From: JBHJGS01 sp050331575
GTDB lineage: Bacteria > Pseudomonadota > Alphaproteobacteria > Sphingomonadales > Rhodothalassiaceae
DNA length: 33,764 bases
Direction of reading: 5' to 3'
NCBI GenBank assembly: GCA_050331575.1
Contig: JBHJGS010000047.1
Coordinates: forward strand, 1-33,764
Below the pieces are notes generated by a model. The model made no database searches and was not told where the DNA came from. It saw only the letters and a list, made by a program, of their open reading frames with translations. Numbering within the stretch: position 1 is the first letter of the stretch; each line of letters starts with the position of its first letter. Below, piece after piece: positions 17,047 to 26,993 of the stretch. The translations under genes were made by a program, and so were the position numbers.

Positions 17047-18746
17047 CCGAGGGGCGGTTGCGCCGAGGCGACGTTCAAGCGCGCCTCCAGGGCGTGCCCC
17101 AGGGTCAACAGCGCATCCTCCCGGAACATCGGCGCCCATAAGGTGACATTGTGCGGCACGCGCACAGGGGCTGCATCCTCCTCTTGCGGCTGGCCGAACA
17201 AGGTTCGCGGTGGCGTTTCGATAAAGCCCGCGCGCAGTGTTAAGGCCGGACTGCCGGTGAAATTCGTGATGGTCAGCAGCCCGCCGGCGAAGCTGGGGCT
17301 GATCAGCGCGTCCAGATCGTCGAACAGGGCGGCCATCTCCTGCATCAGCCGGCGGCGCAGCCGGTCGGCCTGAACATAGTCGACGGCGGAGCGGAAGCGG
17401 ATGGTGCGAAAGCTGTTGGGCCAGGCGCGGTCTTCCTGCCATGTCATCAGATCATCCTGGTCGCTCAGCGTCAGCTCCTCAAAGGCCGCGGCGGCCTCGA
17501 CCACCAGATTGCTGACCAGCGGGGCCAATGGCAGGTCCGGTGTTTGGATTTCCACAAGCGTGGCGCCGATGGACCGCAGCGCGTCCAAGGCTGCCCGGTC
17601 TGGCGCGGCCGCCTCTTCGAACCAGGCTGGGTCATAGCCAACCCGCAGGACGTCCCCACCCTGGTCCGCCCGCCAGCCGAACGGCATGGCCAGGGAGGCG
17701 GGATCGCCGGGATGCGCGCCATTGATGATCTGCAGTACCAGGGCGGTATCGGCGACGCTGCGGCAGATCGGGCCGATCTTGTCCAGCGACCAGCACAAGG
17801 CCATGGCGCCGGTGCGCGCGACCCGGCCGAAGCTTGGCCGCAGGCCGGTGGTGCCGCAGCGGTTGGACGGTGTGATGATCGAGCCCAAGGTTTCGGTGCC
17901 GATGGAAAAGCCGACCAGGCCCGCGGCGGTGGCGCTGGCCGAACCGGCGGAGGAGCCGGACGATCCTTCCTGCGGGCTCCACGGATTGCGGGTGACGCCA
18001 CCAAACCAGATATCGCCATAGGCCAACGCGCCCAGCGTGGTCTTGCCGAGCAGCGGGCAGCCCGCCTCGGCCAGGCGTTCCGTGACGATGCCGTCGGACT
18101 GTGCAACCCGATCCTGATACGGCGCAGCACCCCAGCTTGTGCGGATCCCGGCGGTGTCCATCAGATCCTTCAAGCCGTAGGGCACGCCGTGCAGGGGCGA
18201 GCGCAATAGCCCGCGGGCGCGGTCCCGGTCGGCGGCATCGGCCTGCTCCAGCGCCAGATCCGCGGTGACGGTGACGAAATTCTCTAGCCTGGGTGCAAAC
18301 CGGTCGATCCGGCGCAGATACAGCTCGGTCAACTCCCGGCTGGACAATTGGCCGGTGCGGATCCAGTGCGCCTGATGCGCCGCCGGGGCAAAGGCGAGGT
18401 CGGCGTCGCTGCCGGGCAGGCTTTGATCGATTTCAAGACCAGACACGCCGCCGCCAGGCGCGCCATAGGCTCGGCCGGGCAGGCGCGGGTCGAAGCTCAG
18501 CGCCGGGGCCAGATCATTGGGCGGATCCAACGCGCGCAGGGCTGCCAACTGGTCGATTTGGTCCTCGATCCGGCGCAGGACCTGTTCGCGCTCGGCATCG
18601 GTGAAGCGCACGCCGTGCAGCTTCTCCGCCTGGCGCAGCGTTTCCAGATTTATATCGACCTCTTTGGCAATTTCTTGACCTAAGGCGGCGATCGGCAGGG
18701 CCGCCCCGGCCACTCCCCCCGCTAAAACCGATCGGCGAGTCAGCAT
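17043..18746 (-). CDS. exported amidase-signature family hydrolase
   Basis: The 567-aa protein has a Tat-type signal (TRRSVLAGGVAGAALPIAALG) and an amidase-signature domain. The catalytic lysine K193 is in HGVPYGLKDLMDT, the Gly/Ser-rich loop GSSGSSAGSAS (261-271) holds the cis-serine, and S289 in IGTETLGSI is the nucleophile. It is not a GatA subunit, because it carries an export signal and no gatB/gatC neighbours. It probably hydrolyses an amide outside the cytoplasm, substrate unknown. The ribosome site is GGAGG, 6 nt before the ATG. It is divergent from the chemoreceptor gene, with two palindromes between. Confidence 0.85.
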   Translation of the reverse strand: MLTRRSVLAGGVAGAALPIAALGQEIAKEVDINLETLRQAEKLHGVRFTDAEREQVLRRIEDQIDQLAALRALDPPNDLAPALSFDPRLPGRAYGAPGGGVSGLEIDQSLPGSDADLAFAPAAHQAHWIRTGQLSSRELTELYLRRIDRFAPRLENFVTVTADLALEQADAADRDRARGLLRSPLHGVPYGLKDLMDTAGIRTSWGAAPYQDRVAQSDGIVTERLAEAGCPLLGKTTLGALAYGDIWFGGVTRNPWSPQEGSSGSSAGSASATAAGLVGFSIGTETLGSIITPSNRCGTTGLRPSFGRVARTGAMALCWSLDKIGPICRSVADTALVLQIINGAHPGDPASLAMPFGWRADQGGDVLRVGYDPAWFEEAAAPDRAALDALRSIGATLVEIQTPDLPLAPLVSNLVVEAAAAFEELTLSDQDDLMTWQEDRAWPNSFRTIRFRSAVDYVQADRLRRRLMQEMAALFDDLDALISPSFAGGLLTITNFTGSPALTLRAGFIETPPRTLFGQPQEEDAAPVRVPHNVTLWAPMFREDALLTLGHALEARLNVASAQPPLG

Positions 18747-18773
18747 TTGTTTCCTCCAATTTTTGGGCCGAAT

Positions 18774-18802
18774 CCTAGTCTAGGGCGCGATATTATCGCG
18801 CC
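18774..18802. promoter_or_regulatory. two abutting palindromes in the amidase/chemoreceptor divergent region
   Basis: CCTAG-T-CTAGG (18774-18784) shares one base with a perfect 19-bp palindrome, GGCGCGATA-T-TATCGCGCC (18784-18802). They lie 28-56 bp ahead of the amidase ATG and about 140 bp ahead of the chemoreceptor ATG. A site for a dimeric regulator controlling the amidase, and perhaps both genes, is the simplest reading. A hairpin is the alternative. Confidence 0.6.
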
Positions 18803-18943
18803 GACAAAGAACTTTGGGTTGATCTTTGTATCTCCTTGTCGCGCCGCGACGCGCTGCCGGACGGTGTCGCCGTTTCCGTCATTTTCGAAAAATTTACATA
18901 TTCTGGGCATTGGTCACGAATTGTCATCGGAGAGGAGGCCCAA

Positions 18944-20674
18944 ATGTCGGCATTCGTTGCCCCCCTGCTGAACAGATTCGACCAATTATCTTTGCGGGCG
19001 CGCATCTGGATCTGTGTCGGCATGATCGCGGTTTTCGCGGCGATGGTTCTGTTCGCCCAGAGCCAAGTCGCCAAGGGCGCCATGTTCCATTATCTGAATT
19101 ATTCGCATTTCCGCTATTATGACAGCTATAAGGAGGCGGTCCAGGATTTTGCCGCCGGCCAGACTGCTTCTGTGGTGCCGGTCAAGCGCGAATTGGGCCT
19201 GATCAAGGCGCAGCCGGAAGCCTGCCTGCGGGCGATCAACATCATGGAGCGCACGGTGATGGCGCTGATCGGCACCAGCGAGATCATCACCTTGTGCGAG
19301 CAGGATCTGGCGGCCGGGGAACGCGCAGAAGGCCGGATCGCCGCCTTTGAGCGCGGCACGTTAAGCCGTGACGCGCTGGTCGCCGCGCTGCAAGAGGCGG
19401 CCGATGTGTTCAGATCCAGCTCCTACAATTTCGAAGAGCCGGTGCGCGAAACGGTCGACTTCATCGTTCTGGCCATGACTCTGCTGACGGTGATTATGGC
19501 GCTGCTGATCGGCTTCGTTGCCTGGCTGTCGATTTGGACCATTCGTCGCTCGGTCAGCCAAATCCGCGATGTCGCGATCGCTTTGTCCGAGGGCAATCAC
19601 GAGGTTCAGGTGTGCTGTCTGGAGCAGCCCAACGCGGTGGGCGATCTCGCCCGGGCGATCGAGAAATTTCGCGTTGCGGCCATCGAGCAGGTGCGCCTGC
19701 AAGAAGAGGCCAGGAACGCCGCCGATCGGCAGCATCAGGCGGAGTCCGAGGCCGCCGAGCAACGCCGCAAACATGAGGCCGACGAAGCCGCGCGCGAGCG
19801 TGACCAGGCGGAGGCCCGGGCCCAGCGGGCGAAGATGCTTTCAGATCTGGTGGAACGCTTCGAGGTGGTGTCGACCCGGCAATTCGAAAGCTTGAGTGAA
19901 TTGTCCCAGGCCTTGACCGGTCAGGCCGGCTCGCTGGCGCAACTGGCCCAGCAAACCAAACGCGAAGCCGAGAGCGCCGATAACGCCACCGAGCAAAGTG
20001 CCGCCAATGTTCAGGCGGTCGCCTCGGCCTCGGAGGAGCTCAGCGCGTCGTTCGGCGAAATCGCCCGACGCGTGGCTGAGACATCCACCGCGATGCAGTC
20101 GGCCAATGAGGGCATGGGGGCTGCCCGCGACAAGGTGGATGCCTTGTCGCAAGGCGCCCAAGCGATCGGCCAGGTGGTTGTGCTGATCCAGGAGATTGCC
20201 GAGCAGACCAACCTCCTGGCGCTGAATGCCACCATTGAAGCGGCGCGGGCCGGCGAGGCAGGCAAGGGCTTCGCCGTGGTTGCCAGCGAAGTGAAATCGC
20301 TGGCCAATCAAACGGCCAAGGCGACCAGCGACATCGAGAACCAAATCAAATATCTGCAAGATGCCGGCGCCGAAGCAGCCGAAGCCATCCGCGCGATTTC
20401 CGGCACCTTTGAGCAGATCGAAGGCGCCTCAACGCAGATTTCCGCCGCTGTTGAAGAGCAAAGCGCTGCGACCTCGGAGATCAGCAACAATATCGCCGTT
20501 GCCGCCTCGGCGACCGAGACATTGCGTCAGAATATGACCGTGGTGAACGCCAATGCCACCGAGACCGGCACCAATGCCGAACAGGTCAACACCACGTCGC
20601 AAAAGGTAAAGGAAACCGGGGATAGCCTGCGTCAACAATTCGTCGGCTTCGTCGAGGAGGTTCGTGCGATCTGA
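18944..20674 (+). CDS. methyl-accepting chemotaxis protein
   Basis: The ATG at 18944 follows a strong GGAGAGGAGG ribosome site; the longer frame upstream is not preferred. The 576-aa product has a first membrane segment near residues 18-40, a periplasmic loop of about 150 residues with no named sensory fold that I can tell, and a second segment near 200-228. A HAMP domain and a long cytoplasmic coiled coil follow. The signalling hairpin tip EIAEQTNLLALNATIEAARAGE is intact, so it should couple to CheA/CheW. No pentapeptide for CheR is seen at the C-terminus. Divergence from the amidase hints that it may sense that enzyme's product, an inference only. Confidence 0.92.
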   Translation: MSAFVAPLLNRFDQLSLRARIWICVGMIAVFAAMVLFAQSQVAKGAMFHYLNYSHFRYYDSYKEAVQDFAAGQTASVVPVKRELGLIKAQPEACLRAINIMERTVMALIGTSEIITLCEQDLAAGERAEGRIAAFERGTLSRDALVAALQEAADVFRSSSYNFEEPVRETVDFIVLAMTLLTVIMALLIGFVAWLSIWTIRRSVSQIRDVAIALSEGNHEVQVCCLEQPNAVGDLARAIEKFRVAAIEQVRLQEEARNAADRQHQAESEAAEQRRKHEADEAARERDQAEARAQRAKMLSDLVERFEVVSTRQFESLSELSQALTGQAGSLAQLAQQTKREAESADNATEQSAANVQAVASASEELSASFGEIARRVAETSTAMQSANEGMGAARDKVDALSQGAQAIGQVVVLIQEIAEQTNLLALNATIEAARAGEAGKGFAVVASEVKSLANQTAKATSDIENQIKYLQDAGAEAAEAIRAISGTFEQIEGASTQISAAVEEQSAATSEISNNIAVAASATETLRQNMTVVNANATETGTNAEQVNTTSQKVKETGDSLRQQFVGFVEEVRAI

Positions 20675-20728
20675 GGCAGCGTCCGCGGTCCCGTTCGGCT
20701 GGGCTCGCGATCCTGAGTGGTGTGCGCC

Positions 20729-20742
20729 CGATCATGCCCTAA
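20729..20742. repeat. partial repeat edge TTAGGGCATGATC at the DUF481 gene stop
   Basis: Read on the minus strand, TTAGGGCATGATC here equals the edge of copies A and B. As at copy B, its TAG forms the stop codon, here of the DUF481 gene (20739-20741). The long palindrome beyond it is not conserved; a weak GGGC...GATC / GATC...GCCC dyad may be a diverged remnant. Confidence 0.5.
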
Positions 20743-21806
20743 TAGCTATAATTCAAGGTCAAGGCGTAAACGGTATCCAGGTCTGCGTTGCCCGGCTGCG
20801 GAGCGCTGTCGAACTGGTTTCGGATACCCAAGGACAGGGTCCAACGGTTGGAGTCATCGACCGGCAAGTCGATCTGGGCGTTGGACAGCAGGCGAAAATC
20901 GCCCAACGGATCGGCCAGGGTCGGCAGATAGGTGAATTCGTGGCTGAACCGGACATAGGCGTTCAGCACGATGAAATAGTCATAGCCCAAGGTCGCGATG
21001 GCCTCTTCGTCAGAGCTGCCGTCCTGAAAGAATTCCTGACGATAACCGGCCCCAAGTTCCAGCTTCCATTCCTGATCGGGTTGCTGGATGGCGAAGTAGC
21101 CGGCGCCGGCTGAGGCGATGGCGCGCAGGTCCAGATCCTCCAGTTCGTCGCGCTCCAGATTGATGTCGCCGAAGGCAAACCAGCGGTCATAGATATCGCG
21201 TTCATAGGCCGCCCCCACAAAGATCTCGTTCTGCGTCTCGCTGCCGTCTTCCTGGGCATAATTGGCCTCAACAAATCCGCTCAGGCGGCTGCGTTCGGTC
21301 TCGCGCTTGCCGTCCAGACGGCCGGTCAATGCGACCCGATCGGCATTGCCGGTGGCGCCGGAAAAGCCGAAGCGCAGACGGCCGGACCACCGATCCGGCG
21401 CCACCGCCGGCGCGGGCGCCTGCGCCTCGGCCACTTGCGTCAGCGGGCTTGCCTGACCCGGCTGCCACAGCGCCGCAAGCCGGTCCAGCGCCACCGGCAC
21501 CGGGCCCATGGCACGATCCCGCACCACCAGGCGGCCGTCCTGATCCTCCAGCATGCCCTGGAGCGGTGCGGTCTGGCCTTGCAGTTGCACTTGCACCGGC
21601 GTCTGTGTGCTCAGCCCCGCCACTTGGCCCAGATCAATGGTCAACACGCCGGCGAACCCGGTTTCGAACTGCACCTTGCCCTGGTGAATGGTCTTGATGG
21701 TGCCGGTCAACCGGCTGCCGTCGACCAGGCGCAGGATATCAGCCCGGCCCGCGGGGGCGAGGCCGATGAGCAAAAGCAACAAAGCCAGATGTCTGATCGT
21801 GTCCAT
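20739..21806 (-). CDS. DUF481 family outer-membrane beta-barrel protein
   Basis: Taking the ATG at 21806 gives 355 aa with a Sec signal (RHLALLLLLIGLAPAGRA). The open frame runs much further upstream, but that part lies antisense to rpsD and is rejected. Residues 25-75 (ILRLVDGSRLTGTIKTI) are a small soluble beta module often found before the barrel. From about 140 on, alternating beta-strands such as RLRFGFSGATGNADRVALTGRLDG are typical of DUF481, ending in the aromatic NYSY expected for BAM insertion. Some DUF481 members respond to salt or acid, but nothing in the sequence shows a role. Confidence 0.85.
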   Translation of the reverse strand: MDTIRHLALLLLLIGLAPAGRADILRLVDGSRLTGTIKTIHQGKVQFETGFAGVLTIDLGQVAGLSTQTPVQVQLQGQTAPLQGMLEDQDGRLVVRDRAMGPVPVALDRLAALWQPGQASPLTQVAEAQAPAPAVAPDRWSGRLRFGFSGATGNADRVALTGRLDGKRETERSRLSGFVEANYAQEDGSETQNEIFVGAAYERDIYDRWFAFGDINLERDELEDLDLRAIASAGAGYFAIQQPDQEWKLELGAGYRQEFFQDGSSDEEAIATLGYDYFIVLNAYVRFSHEFTYLPTLADPLGDFRLLSNAQIDLPVDDSNRWTLSLGIRNQFDSAPQPGNADLDTVYALTLNYSY

Positions 21807-21931
21807 GCGCGTCCCCCCGCGGTGGTTCGGCCGGCCGTTGTTGCCGCGGCCTTTGTTCCAGGCCTGGCCTGATGGCCGATTGCCGCGCGCCTGTCCAGGC
21901 TTCGCATTGGCGTGAGCCTGCGCGCTTTTGC

Positions 21932-21959
21932 TTGACTTGCCGCCGGCCCTGGCTATTTT
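21932..21959 (+). promoter_or_regulatory. candidate sigma-70-type promoter for rpsD
   Basis: TTGACT (21932-21937), a 16-bp spacer, and TATTTT (21954-21959) lie about 118 bp ahead of the rpsD ATG. The fit to the housekeeping consensus is good at the -35 and fair at the -10. A strong AAGGAG ribosome site follows at 22063-22068. Confidence 0.45.
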
Positions 21960-22076
21960 GCGCCGCTTCACGAACGGGCGGCATGGGCCGTCCGCGCGGG
22001 GCATCCCAGACCCACAGCAGGCTTTGTCTACCGGGTCCGGCTCCGCGGCGCTTGACACTTTCAAGGAGCGGTTCGC

Positions 22077-22688
22077 ATGACAAAGCGCGTGCAAGCTAAG
22101 TATAAGCTCGACCGTCGGTTGGGCGAGAATATCTGGGGCCGGCCGAAAAGCCCCGTCAACGCCCGGGAATATGGCCCCGGCCAGCATGGCCAGCGCCGCA
22201 AGGGCAAGCTGTCCGACTTTGGCATTCAGCTTCGCGCCAAGCAGAAGTTGAAAGGCTATTATGCCAATATCACCGAAAAGCAGTTCCGGAAATATTATGC
22301 CGAAGCGTCCCGGCGTCGCGGCGATACCGGGGAAAATCTGGTCGGCCTTTTGGAGCAACGGCTGGATGCGGTGATCTACCGCGCCAAGTTCGTGCCCACG
22401 GTCTATGCCGCCCGGCAGTTCATCAATCACGGCCATGTCACGGTGAACGGCCGCAAAGTCACCATCCCCAGCTATCTGGTGCAGGAAGGCGATGTCATCG
22501 AGGTGCGCCAGAAGAGCCGGGAAATTCCCATGGTGATCGAGGCGCAGCAGTCCAGCGAGCGCGACGTGCCGGATTATATCGAGGCTGACGGCTTGAAAGC
22601 GACCTATATTCGCGTGCCCAAGCTGGACGATGTGCCCTATCCGGTGCGCATGGAACCCAATCTGGTGGTTGAGTTTTACTCGCGCTGA
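22077..22688 (+). CDS. rpsD: 30S ribosomal protein S4
   Basis: The 203-aa product is a primary 16S rRNA-binding protein that nucleates 30S assembly and can autoregulate its own operon. The family N-terminus (MTKRVQAKYKLDRRLGENIWG), the S4 RNA-binding domain with RQFINHGHVTVNGRKVTIPSY, and the C-terminal VEFYSR are all present. It is the cysteine-free type with no zinc finger. The gene stands alone, with a textbook terminator 42 bp past the stop. Confidence 0.98.
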   Translation: MTKRVQAKYKLDRRLGENIWGRPKSPVNAREYGPGQHGQRRKGKLSDFGIQLRAKQKLKGYYANITEKQFRKYYAEASRRRGDTGENLVGLLEQRLDAVIYRAKFVPTVYAARQFINHGHVTVNGRKVTIPSYLVQEGDVIEVRQKSREIPMVIEAQQSSERDVPDYIEADGLKATYIRVPKLDDVPYPVRMEPNLVVEFYSR

Positions 22689-22730
22689 TCCTTCGCCGGC
22701 ACACGGCCTTAAGACATGGTTAAGTCTTTG

Positions 22731-22761
22731 GCCGCGGGGCATTCTTGCCCCGCGGCTTTTT
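22731..22761 (+). terminator. rho-independent terminator of rpsD
   Basis: Perfect 10-bp stem GCCGCGGGGC (22731-22740) and GCCCCGCGGC (22747-22756) with loop ATTCTT, followed by five T. The stem stands immediately before the U-run, as in strong intrinsic terminators. Confidence 0.95.
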
Positions 22762-22836
22762 GCGACACCACCTTGCCCCGGGGCGATCGGAACGGCATAT
22801 TGGGTCTTCTGGACCGCTTCCGAAGAGGCCTTGCCC

Positions 22837-23373
22837 TTGTTGCCCGCGATCGCCCGCCGGATGGCTTTGTGCCTGTTGCTGCCCGTGGCGCTCACCCGCG
22901 CCGCTGCGCAGGATGACCAGGCCCTGCAGCTGATGAACGAGGGCATGGCTTTAATCGGCGGCGCGGACGCAGCGGAGGCGCGGCGCGGCGTCGATCTGCT
23001 GGAGCAAGCTGCGCATCGGGGCGCCCCGGTCATGGTGCTTCTGGGCGATGTTTACCGGCACGGCATCGGAATTCCGGCGGACCCGTCCAAAGCGGCGCGA
23101 TGGTACCGAGTCGGCGCGGAAATGGGCGACGGCCTGGCGCAGTTTGAGCTGGCGCGGCTGTATCTGACCGGGCGCGGCGTGGCGCCGGATCTGGTGCGGG
23201 CGGGGCTTTATCTGCAATTGGCCGATGCGCATGTGCGCGATCAAGGCGTCCGCAATCAGGTGCGCGAATTGATGGGCCATGTTCGTCTGCGCGCCACAGC
23301 CCGCGATTGGGAACAGATTCGCCGCCTGGTCACCGGCTGGCGGCCGAAGGAATTAGACGATCTGTTGAATTGA
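22837..23373 (+). CDS. exported Sel1-repeat (SLR) protein
   Basis: The product is about 178 aa. The open frame runs back through the rpsD terminator, so the start must be inside it. TTG at 22837, 8 nt after AGAGG, gives a proper signal peptide (basic ARR, then a hydrophobic core ending TRAAA). ATG at 22861 lacks a ribosome site. The mature part has Sel1-like repeats: RGVDLLEQAAHRGAPVMVLL, DVYRHGIGIPADPSKAARWY and LYLTGRGVAPDLVRAGLYL. Such proteins scaffold protein contacts in the periplasm or envelope. The exact function is unknown. Confidence 0.75.
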   Translation: MLPAIARRMALCLLLPVALTRAAAQDDQALQLMNEGMALIGGADAAEARRGVDLLEQAAHRGAPVMVLLGDVYRHGIGIPADPSKAARWYRVGAEMGDGLAQFELARLYLTGRGVAPDLVRAGLYLQLADAHVRDQGVRNQVRELMGHVRLRATARDWEQIRRLVTGWRPKELDDLLN

Positions 23374-23387
23374 GCCGCCCAGCGCCG

Positions 23388-23798
23388 TCAATGGCGCACG
23401 TGATCGGCCAATTGCCGGCTGTAGCTTGCCAGCGCCTCAACCTCCGCGATCAAATCCCGGCTGGACTGTGTGAAGCCGCGGTCACTGGCGCGCGCCAGCT
23501 TGCGCATGGCGTCGATGACCGGCCGGCTCAGCTCGTCCAGCCGCCGGTTCGGTGCATAGGTGACCACCACCACGAAGGACTGGGCAGACTGTTCCAACGG
23601 CGCCCAGCCGGTGGTGCCGGCCATATTGCGAAGCTCCACCGCCTTGCGCCGGGCCTCGACGAGGCGGCGCTGGCGCAGATCCTCCTCCAACGTGTCGATC
23701 CAGTCCGGCGCCAATTTGGCCAATTCGGCGGTAAATCGCTCAACTGCTTGCTGGGCGCGGGCGATCAGCGCCAGTTCCTCTTTGCTCAGGCTGACCAT
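23388..23798 (-). CDS. Hpt-like helical protein lacking the phospho-histidine
   Basis: The ATG at 23798 (GAGAGGATC upstream) gives 136 aa; a longer frame exists but overlaps the upstream gene. It is all-alpha. The segment RRKAVELRNMAGTTGWAPLE (about residues 49-68) follows the Hpt core pattern (AHxLKGxAGxxGxxxL), but the phosphorylatable His is Val and the following Lys-Gly is Arg-Asn. I read it as a degenerate Hpt domain; a plain coiled-coil adaptor is the alternative. It lies 10 bp downstream of the receiver-like gene, same strand, almost certainly one operon. Confidence 0.6.
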   Translation of the reverse strand: MVSLSKEELALIARAQQAVERFTAELAKLAPDWIDTLEEDLRQRRLVEARRKAVELRNMAGTTGWAPLEQSAQSFVVVVTYAPNRRLDELSRPVIDAMRKLARASDRGFTQSSRDLIAEVEALASYSRQLADHVRH

Positions 23799-23808
23799 GG
23801 GGATCCTC

Positions 23809-24312
23809 TCAGGCCGCCACCGACGTGCCGCGCCGCTCAGGCCCTTGATAATTCGGGTCCTGCTTGCGGCGGCGGTCCGGCCCGATATAGCCGGAGTCGG
23901 TGATGAAGGCGCGTGGCTGTTCAAAGCACAACTTAAGCTTTTTGTAGAGATTGGCCGCGGTGATCGGCTCCACGCAGATTTCGTTCACGCCGGTGTCGCG
24001 CGCCTCGAACACCAGTTTCGGCTCGGCATTCTCCAAGAATAGGATAAACGGAATATCATAGCGCACCGGCGTCTTGCCGCTGCGGATCAGCTTGAGCAGG
24101 CGCAGGCCGGAGGAGGAGGGCAGATCCTTTTTGCAGATGATCACACCAAAGGCCTTGTCGTCGGCGCGCTTGGCAAAGGCCTCCATCGACGAGAAGACGG
24201 TGATGAGTGTAAAGCCATAATTGTTCAACAGTGTTTTCAGCAAGCGGGCAACAAATTCATTCGGTTCTATCACCGCCACCTTGGATCTCAGATAGGCCTG
24301 TAAGCCTGCCAT
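23809..24312 (-). CDS. receiver-like protein with degenerate phosphorylation site, GPDRRRK/GPERR tail
   Basis: The ATG at 24312 gives 167 aa. Residues 11-130 have the receiver fold (KVAVIEPNEFVARLLKTLL, VIICKKDLPSSSGLRLLKLIR, IPFILFLENA, NEICVEPITAANLYKKL). All three signature residues are changed: the phospho-Asp aligns with K61, the switch Thr with L93 and the invariant Lys with E115. The tail YIGPDRRRK...GPERR is shared by a class of alphaproteobacterial receivers. The protein probably acts by binding rather than phosphotransfer. It is the first gene of a two-gene operon with the Hpt-like gene. Confidence 0.75.
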   Translation of the reverse strand: MAGLQAYLRSKVAVIEPNEFVARLLKTLLNNYGFTLITVFSSMEAFAKRADDKAFGVIICKKDLPSSSGLRLLKLIRSGKTPVRYDIPFILFLENAEPKLVFEARDTGVNEICVEPITAANLYKKLKLCFEQPRAFITDSGYIGPDRRRKQDPNYQGPERRGTSVAA

Positions 24313-24463
24313 TCCCCCGCCCCTCGCCCGAACCGCACGGGCGCCTGCCCCGCGCTGTTGCTGCGACCTGGAAATCGAAATCATAGCAGCAAAAGCTTAA
24401 CGAGATGGTGCGCTCAGCGTCGCCGCCTTGCGTTTGGCTCGCGATTGGTCCACAGTCTTGGGT

Positions 24464-24568
24464 GTTCCTAGGGGAGCCGTGGTGGCTGAGAGTCCGGACG
24501 CCTTATCAGGCATGGTGGCCGGAGACCCTTTGGACCCGACCGGGTTAGGACCTGCGGGGGGAAGGAAC
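24464..24568 (+). ncRNA. TPP riboswitch (THI element) upstream of thiC
   Basis: The closing helix GTTCCT (24464-24469) pairs with AGGAAC (24563-24568). The conserved CTGAGAG, GAGACCCTTTGGACC and CCGGGTTAGGACCTGCGGGGG-like core segments of the thiamine pyrophosphate aptamer are in the right order. The distance to the thiC start (95 nt) fits an expression platform that hides the ribosome site. High TPP should lower thiC expression. Confidence 0.92.
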
Positions 24569-24662
24569 GGGGCGTCGGCACATCGATTGCGCCCTTTGTT
24601 TTCGCGGACCTCCTCATCATCGTCCAGCCCGGGCCATGCCTTGTTCGCAAGAAGGATGCCCC

Positions 24663-26528
<1,866 letters not shown>

Positions 26529-26549
26529 AAGAAGCGATCAGGCTCCATC

Positions 26550-26978
26550 ATGACCGGATATATTGATCCCACGAAAGAGGATTTTGCGGCGTTTCGGGCG
26601 TTGGGGCTTGAGGGGGCGATCCATATGCTCAATCTGCTGCGGTTTCGCGCGCAGGCGGCCTATGCCGATGGCACGGTGGCGACCGGGGCGGAGGCTTATC
26701 GCAGCTATGCCCGAGAGAGCGGGCCGATCTTTGAGCGGCTGGGCGGGCGGCAGGTCTGGCTGGGCGTGCCGGCCTTCACCCTGATCGGGCCGCGCGATGA
26801 GCCGTGGGATCTGGCCTTCATCGCGGAATATCCCAGCGTCGACGCCTTCGTGGCCATGCTGAAGGATCCGGATTATCGCCAGGCGGTGCGCCACCGCCAG
26901 GCCGCCGTCGCCGAGTCTCGCCTGATTTGCCTGACCCCGGCTCCGCCAGGACGCCGTTTCGGGGAGCGCGCGGACTGA
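26550..26978 (+). CDS. DUF1330 domain protein
   Basis: The 142-aa protein carries the DUF1330 ferredoxin-like fold: IHMLNLLRFR at residues 24-33, YADG, AYRSYARESGPIFERLGGR, and the C-terminal WDLAFIAEYPSVDAFVAMLKDPDYRQAVRHR. The fold is that of small alpha-beta dimeric barrels; function is unassigned. It starts 21 bp after thiC with no terminator between, so it is probably co-transcribed under the riboswitch. Whether it helps thiamine metabolism is an inference from position only. Confidence 0.85.
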   Translation: MTGYIDPTKEDFAAFRALGLEGAIHMLNLLRFRAQAAYADGTVATGAEAYRSYARESGPIFERLGGRQVWLGVPAFTLIGPRDEPWDLAFIAEYPSVDAFVAMLKDPDYRQAVRHRQAAVAESRLICLTPAPPGRRFGERAD

Positions 26979-26993
26979 GCGCCCTGGCGCGTT

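Noticed and set aside
20739..23033. A 764-codon open frame on the minus strand spanning the DUF481 gene and rpsD
   Set aside because: Only the part from 21806 downstream has a signal peptide and barrel pattern; the upstream part is antisense to the essential rpsD and reads as GC-rich shadow.
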